The notes under the pieces were generated by a model that saw only the letters and a program-made list of their open reading frames with translations, was not told where the DNA came from and did not search any database. From Kiritimatiellia bacterium (GTDB lineage Bacteria; Verrucomicrobiota; Kiritimatiellia; JAFGHX01), in the NCBI GenBank assembly GCA_016929905.1, contig JAFGHX010000118.1:1-59391 (forward strand): a DNA stretch of 59,391 bases. Direction: 5' to 3'. The position numbers were made by a program, and so were the translations under genes. Numbering within the stretch: the stretch's first letter is position 1; every line of letters starts with the position of its first letter. Positions 35,516 to 43,688 of the stretch are shown here, piece after piece.

Positions 35516-35584
35516 GGCGAGGCTGCGCCGAGCCGCCCGCCAGTCGACGACTTGCCCGCCGAAACGGCTCGGCGCAGCCTCGCC
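35516..35584. terminator. 20-bp perfect hairpin after creD
   Basis: Arms 35516-35535 and 35565-35584 (GGCGAGGCTGCGCCGAGCCG and its complement) pair perfectly around a 29-base loop. The location between creD and a convergent gene suggests a terminator. The left arm also begins with TGGAGGGCGAG, the start of the dispersed word seen at 12177-12201 and 37232-37257, so it may be a repeat element. Confidence 0.7.
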
Positions 35585-35645
35585 GTTCATGGGGAGACGC
35601 ATCGAAGGGTAAAGCCCCTGTCGGCGCCGTATTCGGACCGACCGC

Positions 35646-36848
35646 TCACGCCTCGCGGAATCGTTCCATCAGCGCGAGCATTTCCTGCCGGATCTCGAAC
35701 AGGCCCCGGCGCCAGTCGGCCAGCTCGCCGGGCTCGAGCAGGGCTTTGGCCTCGACCTTCCGCGAGGCGTCCATGGAGTTGTCGAAGTACTGCAGAGCGC
35801 GTTTGAGCAGCGCCACCACGAATCCGCCTTCCGGCGGGTGGTCATAGGCCAGGCTGTCGAGCGCGCCGGCCAGCTTCGAGCCGAGGATCTGGGCCTCGGC
35901 AATCATGATATGCAGATCCTCATCGCCGCTGTCGTTCCCGAGCAGGCCCCGCTCTTTGCACCGGCGCCACATGCCGATGGCGTGCTCGGAGGCGCGCTGC
36001 ACCAGCGGGTGGCGCACGTCGCCGCGGTCCGTGCGGATCCAATCGACGCCCTCGCTGAGCGGATTGGGCTCCAGCTCCGGCGCGTCCGGCTCGGACGCGG
36101 CCGCCTTCCTGGCCTCGTCGTACAGGCCGCGCGCGTCGGCATCGAGCGCGTCGTCCAGCCAATTCCAGCCCATCTCGCGGGCGACCAGCCGCTGTTCGTC
36201 GGGGTGGCCCCGGTACTTCTCGAGCACGTCGCCGTACTTGTCGGTGCGCGCGTCGGACTCGCGAAGCGTCTTTTCCCACGCGAACTCGTCGTCGGCTCTG
36301 TCCGCTTCCTCATCCCACGACGCGCGCGCCTGTTCCTTTTCCATTTCCTTGCGGGCCAGGAAGTCGGCAAACGCCTGCTGGCTGGCCAGCGCGCGCGCGG
36401 CTTCGCCCTCGCGGCTCAAACGCCATTGCGGCTCGGAGAGCGCAGCGACGGCGAAGTCCGTCGATTCGATGACAACCCGCCCGTTCGCCTCGCTGAACCA
36501 TTCCAGATAGACGGCGTTCGCCGCGCGCAGCGGAATCGGCTGGTTCGCTTCGCGGATCCGCGGCAGTTCCTCGAGGGGCACGGCCAAAGTCTGGACCTTC
36601 CGGGACGCCGTCATCTCGCCCACCTCGCCGGCCTGCACCGGACCCAGCTTGGCCGCCTTCGGCTCCGGCGCCGGCGCGGGGTTCTCGAAGACGGCCCGGC
36701 AGCCGGCGATGTCGGCAAGGCAGTTGCCGTGCAGGTCCAGCCTGACGGGCTCGGCCCGGCCCAGCAGCCAGACGCGCCCCACCACACGCCCCTCATGCCG
36801 GTTGTCGATCTCAACCTTCGTCACCGCCCTGCCCGGCCTGAATGCCAT
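35646..36848 (-). CDS. Uncharacterised cytoplasmic protein
   Basis: 400 residues, no signal peptide or membrane span. The N-terminal 80 residues look like a small beta domain (KVEIDNRHEGRVVGRVWLLG). The middle (residues about 150-240) is highly charged and helical, probably coiled coil (KEMEKEQARASWDEEADRAD). The C-terminal part (HAIGMWRRCKERGLLGNDS to RFREA) is helical. I do not recognise it. It has strong codon bias like its neighbours, so it is a real gene. Confidence 0.65.
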   Translation of the reverse strand: MAFRPGRAVTKVEIDNRHEGRVVGRVWLLGRAEPVRLDLHGNCLADIAGCRAVFENPAPAPEPKAAKLGPVQAGEVGEMTASRKVQTLAVPLEELPRIREANQPIPLRAANAVYLEWFSEANGRVVIESTDFAVAALSEPQWRLSREGEAARALASQQAFADFLARKEMEKEQARASWDEEADRADDEFAWEKTLRESDARTDKYGDVLEKYRGHPDEQRLVAREMGWNWLDDALDADARGLYDEARKAAASEPDAPELEPNPLSEGVDWIRTDRGDVRHPLVQRASEHAIGMWRRCKERGLLGNDSGDEDLHIMIAEAQILGSKLAGALDSLAYDHPPEGGFVVALLKRALQYFDNSMDASRKVEAKALLEPGELADWRRGLFEIRQEMLALMERFREA

Positions 36849-37332
36849 GGCGATTCACCTCCCGATTCCGTGCCGTACCGCCGTCACAAGAAGCCCAGAG
36901 ACTATACACGCCGTGCGTTCGATATGAAGCAAAAAAGGGGCAGGGCCGGCCGTGCGAGCATTCATGGAATGGCCGTTCGCGCAACCGCCGGCTGGCCGCC
37001 GCCGAACGGCGCCTGCGTCGCATCGCCGCCCCGCCCGCCTCGATCCGTAAGAATTATCCGGCGAATAGTCACTTGGCATTCGACCCCAAATAAGGGACCT
37101 ACCTTCGAGAGATAGTACGTTCTGTGGGTGGCGGCAGGGGGGCCGTGACATTGCCGGGCGAAGGGGCTGGATGCGGACTGACGCCTGAATATCGCCTACA
37201 GCGGCGCGCCGCAGCCATCGGCTCTTCTGTATGGAGGGCGAGCGTCCCCGCGAGCCGGGTGCGGCAATACGCTCCTGAACGCCGAGGATGCCTGAGCTTA
37301 ACGGTTACCGAAAACGGGGGCGAAAAGTGGCG
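36849..37332. other. Intergenic gap at the left edge of the defence island
   Basis: About 480 bases with no gene. The dispersed word TGGAGGGCGAGCGTCCCCGC lies at 37232-37257. The first half has the GC-rich host character; base use shifts around 37,300 to the lower-GC style of the island. I see no att-like direct repeat or tRNA here. Confidence 0.45.
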
Positions 37333-38352
37333 CTAAGAGGACGCCAACCACAACATGTAGTCAAGAATCGGCGATTTCTCTCCAGTTCCTTGGTCCGACC
37401 CCGCCCCGACAGTCAGTTCGTAACCTTTAGGACCAAGATCGTGGTCGGCCACCTTCCACCGACCGGGTCTGTATTGAATGCTTGTGCATCCGAACGCTGA
37501 AGGTTCCTGGCGGTCGGCGGCACGGTTGACAAATAGGACTGCTGTGTCGCCGTGCTTTACCAACCTGTCCGGGAACGCAAGGAAGCGGCTCGTGCAGTTG
37601 CTGAATACGTCGTTACGGGGGGATGGGTTGTATTGCGGAACAAACACGAAGTCCAGGGTCGCAGTCTCTGGTTTGACCATTTCTGCGAGCTGCTCGCATA
37701 GGGTAGCGTTCAGGTCCTTCTCTCCATCGCGGGCGATATGATCAAAGCAAATCTGGCATAGAAAGACTACGCCCGGCGCGACGAACCGTAAGACACGCGT
37801 GCCTCGTGCCATGTTCCTCGGCTGCTCCCATTGCGAGGCCGCAAGTTTGGCTTGGTAGTACCACCGTACCGGCAGGTTGCGGCATTTGACCGCGATCACA
37901 CACAGGTTGGCGTATGTTCCGCCTGCGAATACTGGCTGAGCATCTTGCGACGCCGGGGGAAAACGGTCTATCACTTCATTCAAACGGTCGGGCCGTATGC
38001 CCTCGATTCCGCCAATGAACACGACATCACCGTCAACGCTCTCCATCTGCTGGGATACGCAACTCAGGCCGTCGGGATCGCCCAATGGTATGGAGAGTTC
38101 AGGGAAGACGACGAACTGGATCGGCACGCCGCGAGTCCGAGCATCGGCCGCCCTGACCTCAAAAGCTTTTCGGATGGCCAGCATCTGGCTTTCACGGTCA
38201 GCATCTCGGATCCGGCAGGGAGCGTCATCTGCGTCGGGAGTCAGATCGAACAGCGGCTGAGCAAGCACCATCCCGAGTCTCTGACCGGCATCGATGGTCA
38301 GGTCCGGAAGGTCAATCCGGCGGACATCAAAGGCCCAGCCGACTTCATTCAC
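37333..38352 (-). CDS. Carbon-nitrogen hydrolase (nitrilase superfamily) in defence island
   Basis: 339 residues. The nitrilase catalytic triad can be placed: E85 in VVFPELSIP, K169 in YYQAKLAAS and C202 in FLCQICFDHI. It should hydrolyse an amide or nitrile bond or form an acyl-enzyme. Its start overlaps the stop of the HTH gene by four bases, so the two are coupled. Being divergent from the Qat operon, it may be a modulator, an immunity-like enzyme or a separate defence effector. No closer family assignment is possible by eye. Confidence 0.75.
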   Translation of the reverse strand: MNEVGWAFDVRRIDLPDLTIDAGQRLGMVLAQPLFDLTPDADDAPCRIRDADRESQMLAIRKAFEVRAADARTRGVPIQFVVFPELSIPLGDPDGLSCVSQQMESVDGDVVFIGGIEGIRPDRLNEVIDRFPPASQDAQPVFAGGTYANLCVIAVKCRNLPVRWYYQAKLAASQWEQPRNMARGTRVLRFVAPGVVFLCQICFDHIARDGEKDLNATLCEQLAEMVKPETATLDFVFVPQYNPSPRNDVFSNCTSRFLAFPDRLVKHGDTAVLFVNRAADRQEPSAFGCTSIQYRPGRWKVADHDLGPKGYELTVGAGSDQGTGEKSPILDYMLWLASS

Positions 38353-38561
38353 GGTGTACCTCCCGCCGCACTACTTGAGGCGCTTCCTGCAACCTTGCCA
38401 GCGCGCACCCACTCGTCCACTTCCGACACCTTGAACTTCCACAGACGGCCGACCCGGTGGGCGGGAATCTTCTTGGCCCGTATCCACCGGTGGATGGTGT
38501 CCGTACTGACGCCGAGATGCTCGGCGATCTCCTCCAGCGACACCCACGGCTCAGGCTTCAT
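38349..38561 (-). CDS. Excisionase/MerR-type helix-turn-helix protein
   Basis: 70 residues. A single winged helix-turn-helix of the HTH_17 (excisionase) type: WVSLEEIAEHLGVSTDTIHR, then RAKKIPAHRVGRLWKFK. Such proteins bind promoter or attachment sites. It is first in a two-gene operon with the nitrilase and divergent from qatA, with the 190-bp gap holding both promoters, so it probably represses or controls the island. Confidence 0.85.
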   Translation of the reverse strand: MKPEPWVSLEEIAEHLGVSTDTIHRWIRAKKIPAHRVGRLWKFKVSEVDEWVRAGKVAGSASSSAAGGTP

Positions 38562-38752
38562 CTAGTGAACCCCATGTATCTCGATGATTGCAAACCGATG
38601 CGGAGTCTTGCATATTACCCCGGCAGAGACAAGAGGCAAGCACGGCTGTTTCGGGACTACTGTGGCTGAGGGCCATCGCTGATTGTAGGTGACGCTGTGG
38701 CAGACGATCTCACGATGCCCTGGCAGCCGCTTTCGGACAGAAGGAGTACGCA
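38562..38752. promoter_or_regulatory. Divergent promoter region of HTH-nitrilase and Qat operons
   Basis: 190 bases between divergent starts. The HTH protein encoded at its left edge is the obvious candidate to bind here. I see no clear consensus -10/-35 pair. A GAAGGAG ribosome site at 38740-38746 precedes qatA. Confidence 0.5.
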
Positions 38753-40630
38753 ATGTGGGCTGACAATGAAACGACTGAGGACCTGATCGGGTTCCGGGTT
38801 CACGCGGACCTTATTGCCGAAGTCGTCAGTGATCCGAAGCTACTGCCCATCACGCTGGGTGTCTTTGGGGACTGGGGAAATGGCAAGACCAGCATCATGA
38901 AGATGCTGCAAAAGCAGTTGGGTGCTCGTGACGACGTAGCGGTGCTCTATTTCGATGCGTGGTTGTTCGAAGGGTACGATGACGCTAAGAGCGCCTTGAT
39001 CACATCAGTCCTCAAGGAGCTAACAGAGCATAAACGATTCCCAGAGGCTCTGCGAGATGACGCTCGTAGACTTCTTGGCCGGGTCAACTGGATGCGACTC
39101 CTGAAAATGGGGTGGGACAATGTGGCATTGCCGGCTGTTCTGGCTTACGCGACTGGTGGAGCCACCGCTGTCCCCAGTCTGCTCGGCGTCTTCAAGGGCT
39201 TCCTTACGGGCCGGCCATCTGAAGGAGGACCAGCACAGCCTGACGAGTCCATTCTGAGCACAGAGAAAGCTGAGGGTATGCTCAAAGACAGCAGTGAGTC
39301 TGAACTCGGCGATGTCCGCAGCTTCCGCGATAGCTTCGGGGATCTCCTCAAGAAGACGTCCTTCAAGACGCTTGTCGTGCTGATCGATGACCTAGATCGG
39401 TGTTCTCCGGAGCGCATTGTGGAGAACCTGGAGGCCATCAAGTTGTTCCTCAACGTAGAGAACACAGCATTTGTCATCGGTGCGGACCCGCGAATCGTCA
39501 GACACGCAGTCGCTGTCCGCTATCGGGACGCTCTTGATGCGGCACGGTCATCTGCGGCTCCAGGCGAGAGCGGTACCGAGGCTGGAGATCAGCTTGTTCA
39601 GGACTACGTCGAGAAACTCATTCAAGTGCCCTACCATTTGCCGCGCCTGTCACCTGCGGAGATAGAGACGTACATGACGTTGCTCTTCGCGCAGAGGGAT
39701 CTTGTCGATGCGGACTTCCAGATCTGCGTGGCGGCATGTGAGACACGACGACGCAGCAACCGGTTTGGCAGTTTTGGGCTTGCGGACGTTCAGGATGCCC
39801 TAAAAGGGAAGCCTCTTCCGGACGAACTCAAGGCTGCTCTTTCCTTCACGGCTGGTGCAGCGCAGCTCGTGACGGAGAACTTGAAGGGCAACCCCAGACA
39901 GGTCAAACGCTTTCTTAACGCATTTGTCCTCCGAAGGCGCCTCGCGGCGGTGGCCAAAATGCAGACGCTTCGTGACGACGTACTCTTGAAGCTCATGCTT
40001 CTTGAGTACTCGAACGAGGCGCGCTTCCGGGAGTTGGCCCGCTGGCACGAGGCACAGAAGCAGACGCCCAGAGAGGTCATCGACATGGAGGCGGGCGGGG
40101 AGGTGCCAAAGGAATGGAGCAAGGAAGCTCTCCAAAGATGGATTCAGATGGAGCCCAGACTCTCCGGCGTGGATCTATCCGACTACTTCTGGCTCGTTCG
40201 CGACCGCCTTGCGACATCCCTTGTTGGCTTGTCACTGATCCCGCCGGCAGTGCGTACAGCCTATGCAGCACTGCTCTCCGAGACGGGCCGCAAGCAAGCT
40301 GCCACGCTTCTCAAGGATCTTCGGCAGGATGAGATCGATGGCGTGACCGCCCTGATCGAGAAGCACCTGCAGCGCGATCCCAAGGATGCGGAAGCCTACC
40401 GCGGATACTGCAGATGTGTGGAACTACAGCCAACCACATTCACGGCCTTCTCCAGGACAATCAGATCGCTGCCGGCCATCAACCTGCCTGGGTGGTTGGC
40501 TGGCAATCTTGAACTCATGGCAAAGAACCACCCATCCCTGAAAGGCGATGTGGACGCGCTACGGGAATACCTTGGCAAACAGACCGAGGGCCGAGCTGCC
40601 AAGGCTGCTCATCTGAAGAGAGAGAGGTAA
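38753..40630 (+). CDS. qatA: QatA: KAP-family P-loop NTPase
   Basis: 625 residues. KAP signatures: Walker A GDWGNGKT at residues 39-46, Walker B LVVLIDDLDRCSPE at 207-220, and the KAP-typical run SVPHLPRLSP-like segment (IQVPYHLPRLSPAEIETYM) plus NLKGNPRQVKRFLNAF. A stretch around 122-152 is hydrophobic (LPAVLAYATGGATAVPSLLG), the membrane insert common in KAP NTPases. It is the first gene of a four-gene set identical in order to QatABCD, which protects E. coli against phages. Start 38753 has GAAGGAG upstream. Confidence 0.9.
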   Translation: MWADNETTEDLIGFRVHADLIAEVVSDPKLLPITLGVFGDWGNGKTSIMKMLQKQLGARDDVAVLYFDAWLFEGYDDAKSALITSVLKELTEHKRFPEALRDDARRLLGRVNWMRLLKMGWDNVALPAVLAYATGGATAVPSLLGVFKGFLTGRPSEGGPAQPDESILSTEKAEGMLKDSSESELGDVRSFRDSFGDLLKKTSFKTLVVLIDDLDRCSPERIVENLEAIKLFLNVENTAFVIGADPRIVRHAVAVRYRDALDAARSSAAPGESGTEAGDQLVQDYVEKLIQVPYHLPRLSPAEIETYMTLLFAQRDLVDADFQICVAACETRRRSNRFGSFGLADVQDALKGKPLPDELKAALSFTAGAAQLVTENLKGNPRQVKRFLNAFVLRRRLAAVAKMQTLRDDVLLKLMLLEYSNEARFRELARWHEAQKQTPREVIDMEAGGEVPKEWSKEALQRWIQMEPRLSGVDLSDYFWLVRDRLATSLVGLSLIPPAVRTAYAALLSETGRKQAATLLKDLRQDEIDGVTALIEKHLQRDPKDAEAYRGYCRCVELQPTTFTAFSRTIRSLPAINLPGWLAGNLELMAKNHPSLKGDVDALREYLGKQTEGRAAKAAHLKRER

Positions 40631-40632
40631 CC

Positions 40633-41550
40633 ATGGGAACATCCGGCCCGTATACTCCGTCTCCAAAGTGGTCACACGTGAAGACCAACGTGACCAACGC
40701 GCTCAATGCTGGCTCTGCCACTGGGCAAATGGCGGCTGAGCTTGTTGGTGCCGTTGCGACAGGGCTGTGTGCGGAACCCGGTGAGGGTTTCGGCTCGTTG
40801 CCCACGGACTTTGCGAAGCTCAGCCCGGCCGAAGCGACCACGAAGCTGAACGCGCTGTTGGCTCAGTTCCCCGCTCCACCGGCCAGGGCCACAAGTGCAA
40901 GGATCTCTGGCGGCCGGAAATCCACCGGCGGCGGTCAAGGACGCAAAGGCGCAAGTTCGGGGGCCGGTAGAGGGGGGCGCCGCAGCACAATTGGCAGAAG
41001 CGGGTCCGGGGCGGTTAGGCCAGCAGCTCAACGGCTCGCGAGTTTTCTCAGTTCAGTTCCCAAGGTTGGGCTGCGCCAGGCCTTGAGGGATGCCGGCATA
41101 CCCAACGCCGACAGTCTGCTACCCTCACAACTCGCTCTCGCGATTGCCGATGTTCTGTCTACAGATGCGTCTCAGATCATCCAAGCAGAGCTGCGCGCGG
41201 CTCTCGTAACGGTCCTTGAAACCATATGCTCGGAGCCCGACTCCATCGACACCGCTGAGGCGCTCTTGACGGACGCTGCATACGACATGGCCGATGTTGT
41301 GCAGATGCTCTTCGAGTCCTACATCATGGAGCGATTCAAGACGTTCTTCTGCGAACACGAAGCGGCGAAGCACGGCTTTGAGGCGGCCGACAACATTCTC
41401 AAAGAAGCGCGGCAGTTCGTCTCGGTCGAAATGCAATTGGTCAAGGCAGATCGCCACGATCTCACCGCCGTTGACTGGGCAGGTCCTGAGGGCGCCAAGA
41501 TCGTGGACGCCGTACTCGAGCGGACGATCGCAATCTACTCAGACACGTAG
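40633..41550 (+). CDS. qatB: QatB-like protein of the Qat defence system
   Basis: 305 residues. No enzyme motif; the N-terminus is MGTSGPYTPSPKW, then a helical part to about residue 95, a low-complexity Gly/Ser/Arg linker (residues about 95-135) and a helical C-terminal domain (LASFLSSVPKVGLRQALRDA to the end). It is identified as QatB by position between a KAP NTPase and a QueC-like protein and by its N-terminus and linker. After Met removal the protein begins with Gly, which may be the target of the QueC-like enzyme. Three bases separate it from qatA. Confidence 0.75.
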   Translation: MGTSGPYTPSPKWSHVKTNVTNALNAGSATGQMAAELVGAVATGLCAEPGEGFGSLPTDFAKLSPAEATTKLNALLAQFPAPPARATSARISGGRKSTGGGQGRKGASSGAGRGGRRSTIGRSGSGAVRPAAQRLASFLSSVPKVGLRQALRDAGIPNADSLLPSQLALAIADVLSTDASQIIQAELRAALVTVLETICSEPDSIDTAEALLTDAAYDMADVVQMLFESYIMERFKTFFCEHEAAKHGFEAADNILKEARQFVSVEMQLVKADRHDLTAVDWAGPEGAKIVDAVLERTIAIYSDT

Positions 41551-41559
41551 GAGCTCGGC

Positions 41560-42924
41560 ATGAACATCGTCATTCAACAGAACCGGAAGAAAGCGTTCCG
41601 TGAGTTCACGGGTCTGGAAATCCACGTCCCCTCATTGAGCCAAACCTTCCTGCTGGATCTCGATTTTAGTGCCATTCTGAAGATGAGCTGGCGAATTGAC
41701 GCAAAGGCTCTGGACTTTCTTGTGCTCTCTGCTGTCGTCTTTGCGGTCGACAAGATTGCGCTCAGAAGACGAACGCCGGACCGATGGACGCGTGACCTGC
41801 GCGTAACACTGCCGCTGCAGCATTTCGCAGAATGGAATCAGGCCGCCGCAGCGTTCGCTGAATCCGTATCGTTTCTCACCGGAGACCGATGGCATTTCAC
41901 GTTCACGCAGGCGGATGGGCCGTTTAGCCGTCGACGGACAAATCGCCGGAAGTTGCCGCGAGGGTTCCCGAAGACCCCAGAGGTGAGTCTGTTGTCGGGC
42001 GGATTGGACTCATTTGTTGGTGCCTTGGACCTTTGCGCGAAGTTCCCGAAGCAGCCTATCCTCTTCGTCAGCCACTATGATGGCGATGTGGCCGGCCCAG
42101 CGAGCGATCAGGCTCACCTCTGTGAGTGTCTCAAAGCCGGGGTGCCAAACCCTATATCTCACCTTCAGGTTCGCGTTGGTGTGCGTCGTCCATCCGGGAA
42201 CAGCTCGAATCACGGCCGCGAGCATGCCTTTGAAACCAGCTTCAGAAGCCGCTCGCTCATTTTCTTGGGCCTGGCCGTCTACGCCGCCTCGAAGGTTGGA
42301 GCGCGCACGCCGATCCACATTCCCGAAAATGGACCCATCGCTTTGAATATGCCCCTGAACCCGAGCCGGCGAGGTTCATGTAGTACGAGGACAGTTCATC
42401 CGTATTTCATTGACTCGCTGCAAAAGGCTCTTGTTGCTGCAGGAATCCGACATGAGATCACGAATCCGTACGAGTTGAAGACGAAAGGCGAGATGCTCTC
42501 TGAGTGCCTGAACCAGCATCTCCTTAAGAGCGCGTACCAACTCACGAATTCGTGCGGCAAAGCTGGCCGACGCGCCCACTGGAACAATCGGCGCGCCCGT
42601 GCTTGCGGAGCATGCGTCCCGTGTCTGTTCAGACGCGCAAGCCTTCATGCTATCGGTTGCGACGACGAGGTGTATGGCTTTGACGTTCTGGCCTTACGCG
42701 CCGATGAACACCCTGACTTTCATGCCCTGATCGGTCTCCTCCGCCGGAAGCCGAGTCGCAAGGACATCGCGAAGGCGCTTCTTGCAAACGGTCGGTTGCC
42801 ACTGGCGAAGCTCGACTTGTATGCGGGTGTGGTTGAAAGAATGCTCGGCGAGGTCGGAAGGTGGTTGTCCGCAAAGGCGTCATCGTCGGTGTGCGCATTG
42901 GCCGGCATCAAGAAATCGCCATGA
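41560..42924 (+). CDS. qatC: QatC: QueC-like PP-loop enzyme
   Basis: 454 residues, twice the length of QueC. An N-terminal extension of 140 residues precedes the PP-loop SGGLDS at 146-151; a C-terminal zinc site is formed by C332, C349, C352 and C355 (CGACVPC). QueC makes 7-cyano-7-deazaguanine by ATP-dependent amide and nitrile formation. In Qat the enzyme probably uses the same chemistry on another target. A GGAG lies in front of the start; its stop overlaps qatD by four bases. Confidence 0.88.
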   Translation: MNIVIQQNRKKAFREFTGLEIHVPSLSQTFLLDLDFSAILKMSWRIDAKALDFLVLSAVVFAVDKIALRRRTPDRWTRDLRVTLPLQHFAEWNQAAAAFAESVSFLTGDRWHFTFTQADGPFSRRRTNRRKLPRGFPKTPEVSLLSGGLDSFVGALDLCAKFPKQPILFVSHYDGDVAGPASDQAHLCECLKAGVPNPISHLQVRVGVRRPSGNSSNHGREHAFETSFRSRSLIFLGLAVYAASKVGARTPIHIPENGPIALNMPLNPSRRGSCSTRTVHPYFIDSLQKALVAAGIRHEITNPYELKTKGEMLSECLNQHLLKSAYQLTNSCGKAGRRAHWNNRRARACGACVPCLFRRASLHAIGCDDEVYGFDVLALRADEHPDFHALIGLLRRKPSRKDIAKALLANGRLPLAKLDLYAGVVERMLGEVGRWLSAKASSSVCALAGIKKSP

Positions 42925-43673
42925 TGATCGATACGCACTGTCACGTAGACCTATATGAGGCACCGTGTGATGTGGTGCGCGATGCCGAAACCCGGCACGT
43001 CACCACCATTGCCGTCACATACCTGCCAAGTCATTTTGAGATGGCACAAGAGCACCTTCGAGGTCAGACGTTTACGAGGCCCGCTCTGGGCCTTCATCCC
43101 CTCGCCGCCAAGGACCATGCAAGAGAGATTCCCCTGTTCAAGACACTGTGCGCAGGACAGGACCTCATCGGGGAGATTGGCCTCGATTTCTCTGCAGCGG
43201 GTAAGGTGCCTCGCTCCACTCAGGAGGCGTCCTTCGCGATGCTTCTCGACTGCATTAGGGATCGCCCACGGTTCGTCACGCTGCATTCCCGTGGAGCGGA
43301 AGACGTTGTGCTGGCGCATCTAGAGCGATCCGGCATCGTCAATGCCGTGTTTCATTGGTTCTCTGGTTCACGCGCGCAACTTCTCCGAGTCCTGGATGCA
43401 GGGCATCTGCTCTCGGTCAACCCCGCAATGATCCGCACCACAAAGTGGCATGAGTTTATTCGACTCGTGCCGCACGATGCCATCCTGACGGAGTCAGACG
43501 GACCATTCGTGAAGCAGGAAGGGCGGCCGGCGCAGCCCACCGACATACCTGCGGTTATTGACTGGTTGGCAGCATCGTGGCAGATGAGGCACGAGCTGGT
43601 GGAGGAGCAGGTCGGGATGAACTGTCGCCGCGTGCCTGCTCTGCAACGTCTTCTGAGCAGTGTGATGACATGA
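42921..43673 (+). CDS. qatD: QatD: TatD-family metal-dependent nuclease
   Basis: 250 residues. TatD metal ligands: H6 and H8 in DTHCHVD, E85 in GEIGLDF, H122 in TLHSRG, H145 in VFHWFSGS and D193 in TESDGPF. It is expected to be a DNA exonuclease or endonuclease. ATGA overlap with qatC. It is the last gene of the canonical Qat set; the next gene starts 15 bases downstream with its own ribosome site, so transcription almost certainly continues. Confidence 0.9.
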   Translation: MMIDTHCHVDLYEAPCDVVRDAETRHVTTIAVTYLPSHFEMAQEHLRGQTFTRPALGLHPLAAKDHAREIPLFKTLCAGQDLIGEIGLDFSAAGKVPRSTQEASFAMLLDCIRDRPRFVTLHSRGAEDVVLAHLERSGIVNAVFHWFSGSRAQLLRVLDAGHLLSVNPAMIRTTKWHEFIRLVPHDAILTESDGPFVKQEGRPAQPTDIPAVIDWLAASWQMRHELVEEQVGMNCRRVPALQRLLSSVMT

Positions 43674-43688
43674 AGGTGGGTGACAACC

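Noticed and set aside
36849..37332. Attachment site or tRNA at the left island edge
   Set aside because: No tRNA fold and no direct repeat matching the right edge near 55,490 could be found by eye.
43680..43688. GTG 43680 as start of the giant gene
   Set aside because: Too close to the AAGGTGGG ribosome site; ATG 43689 has proper spacing.
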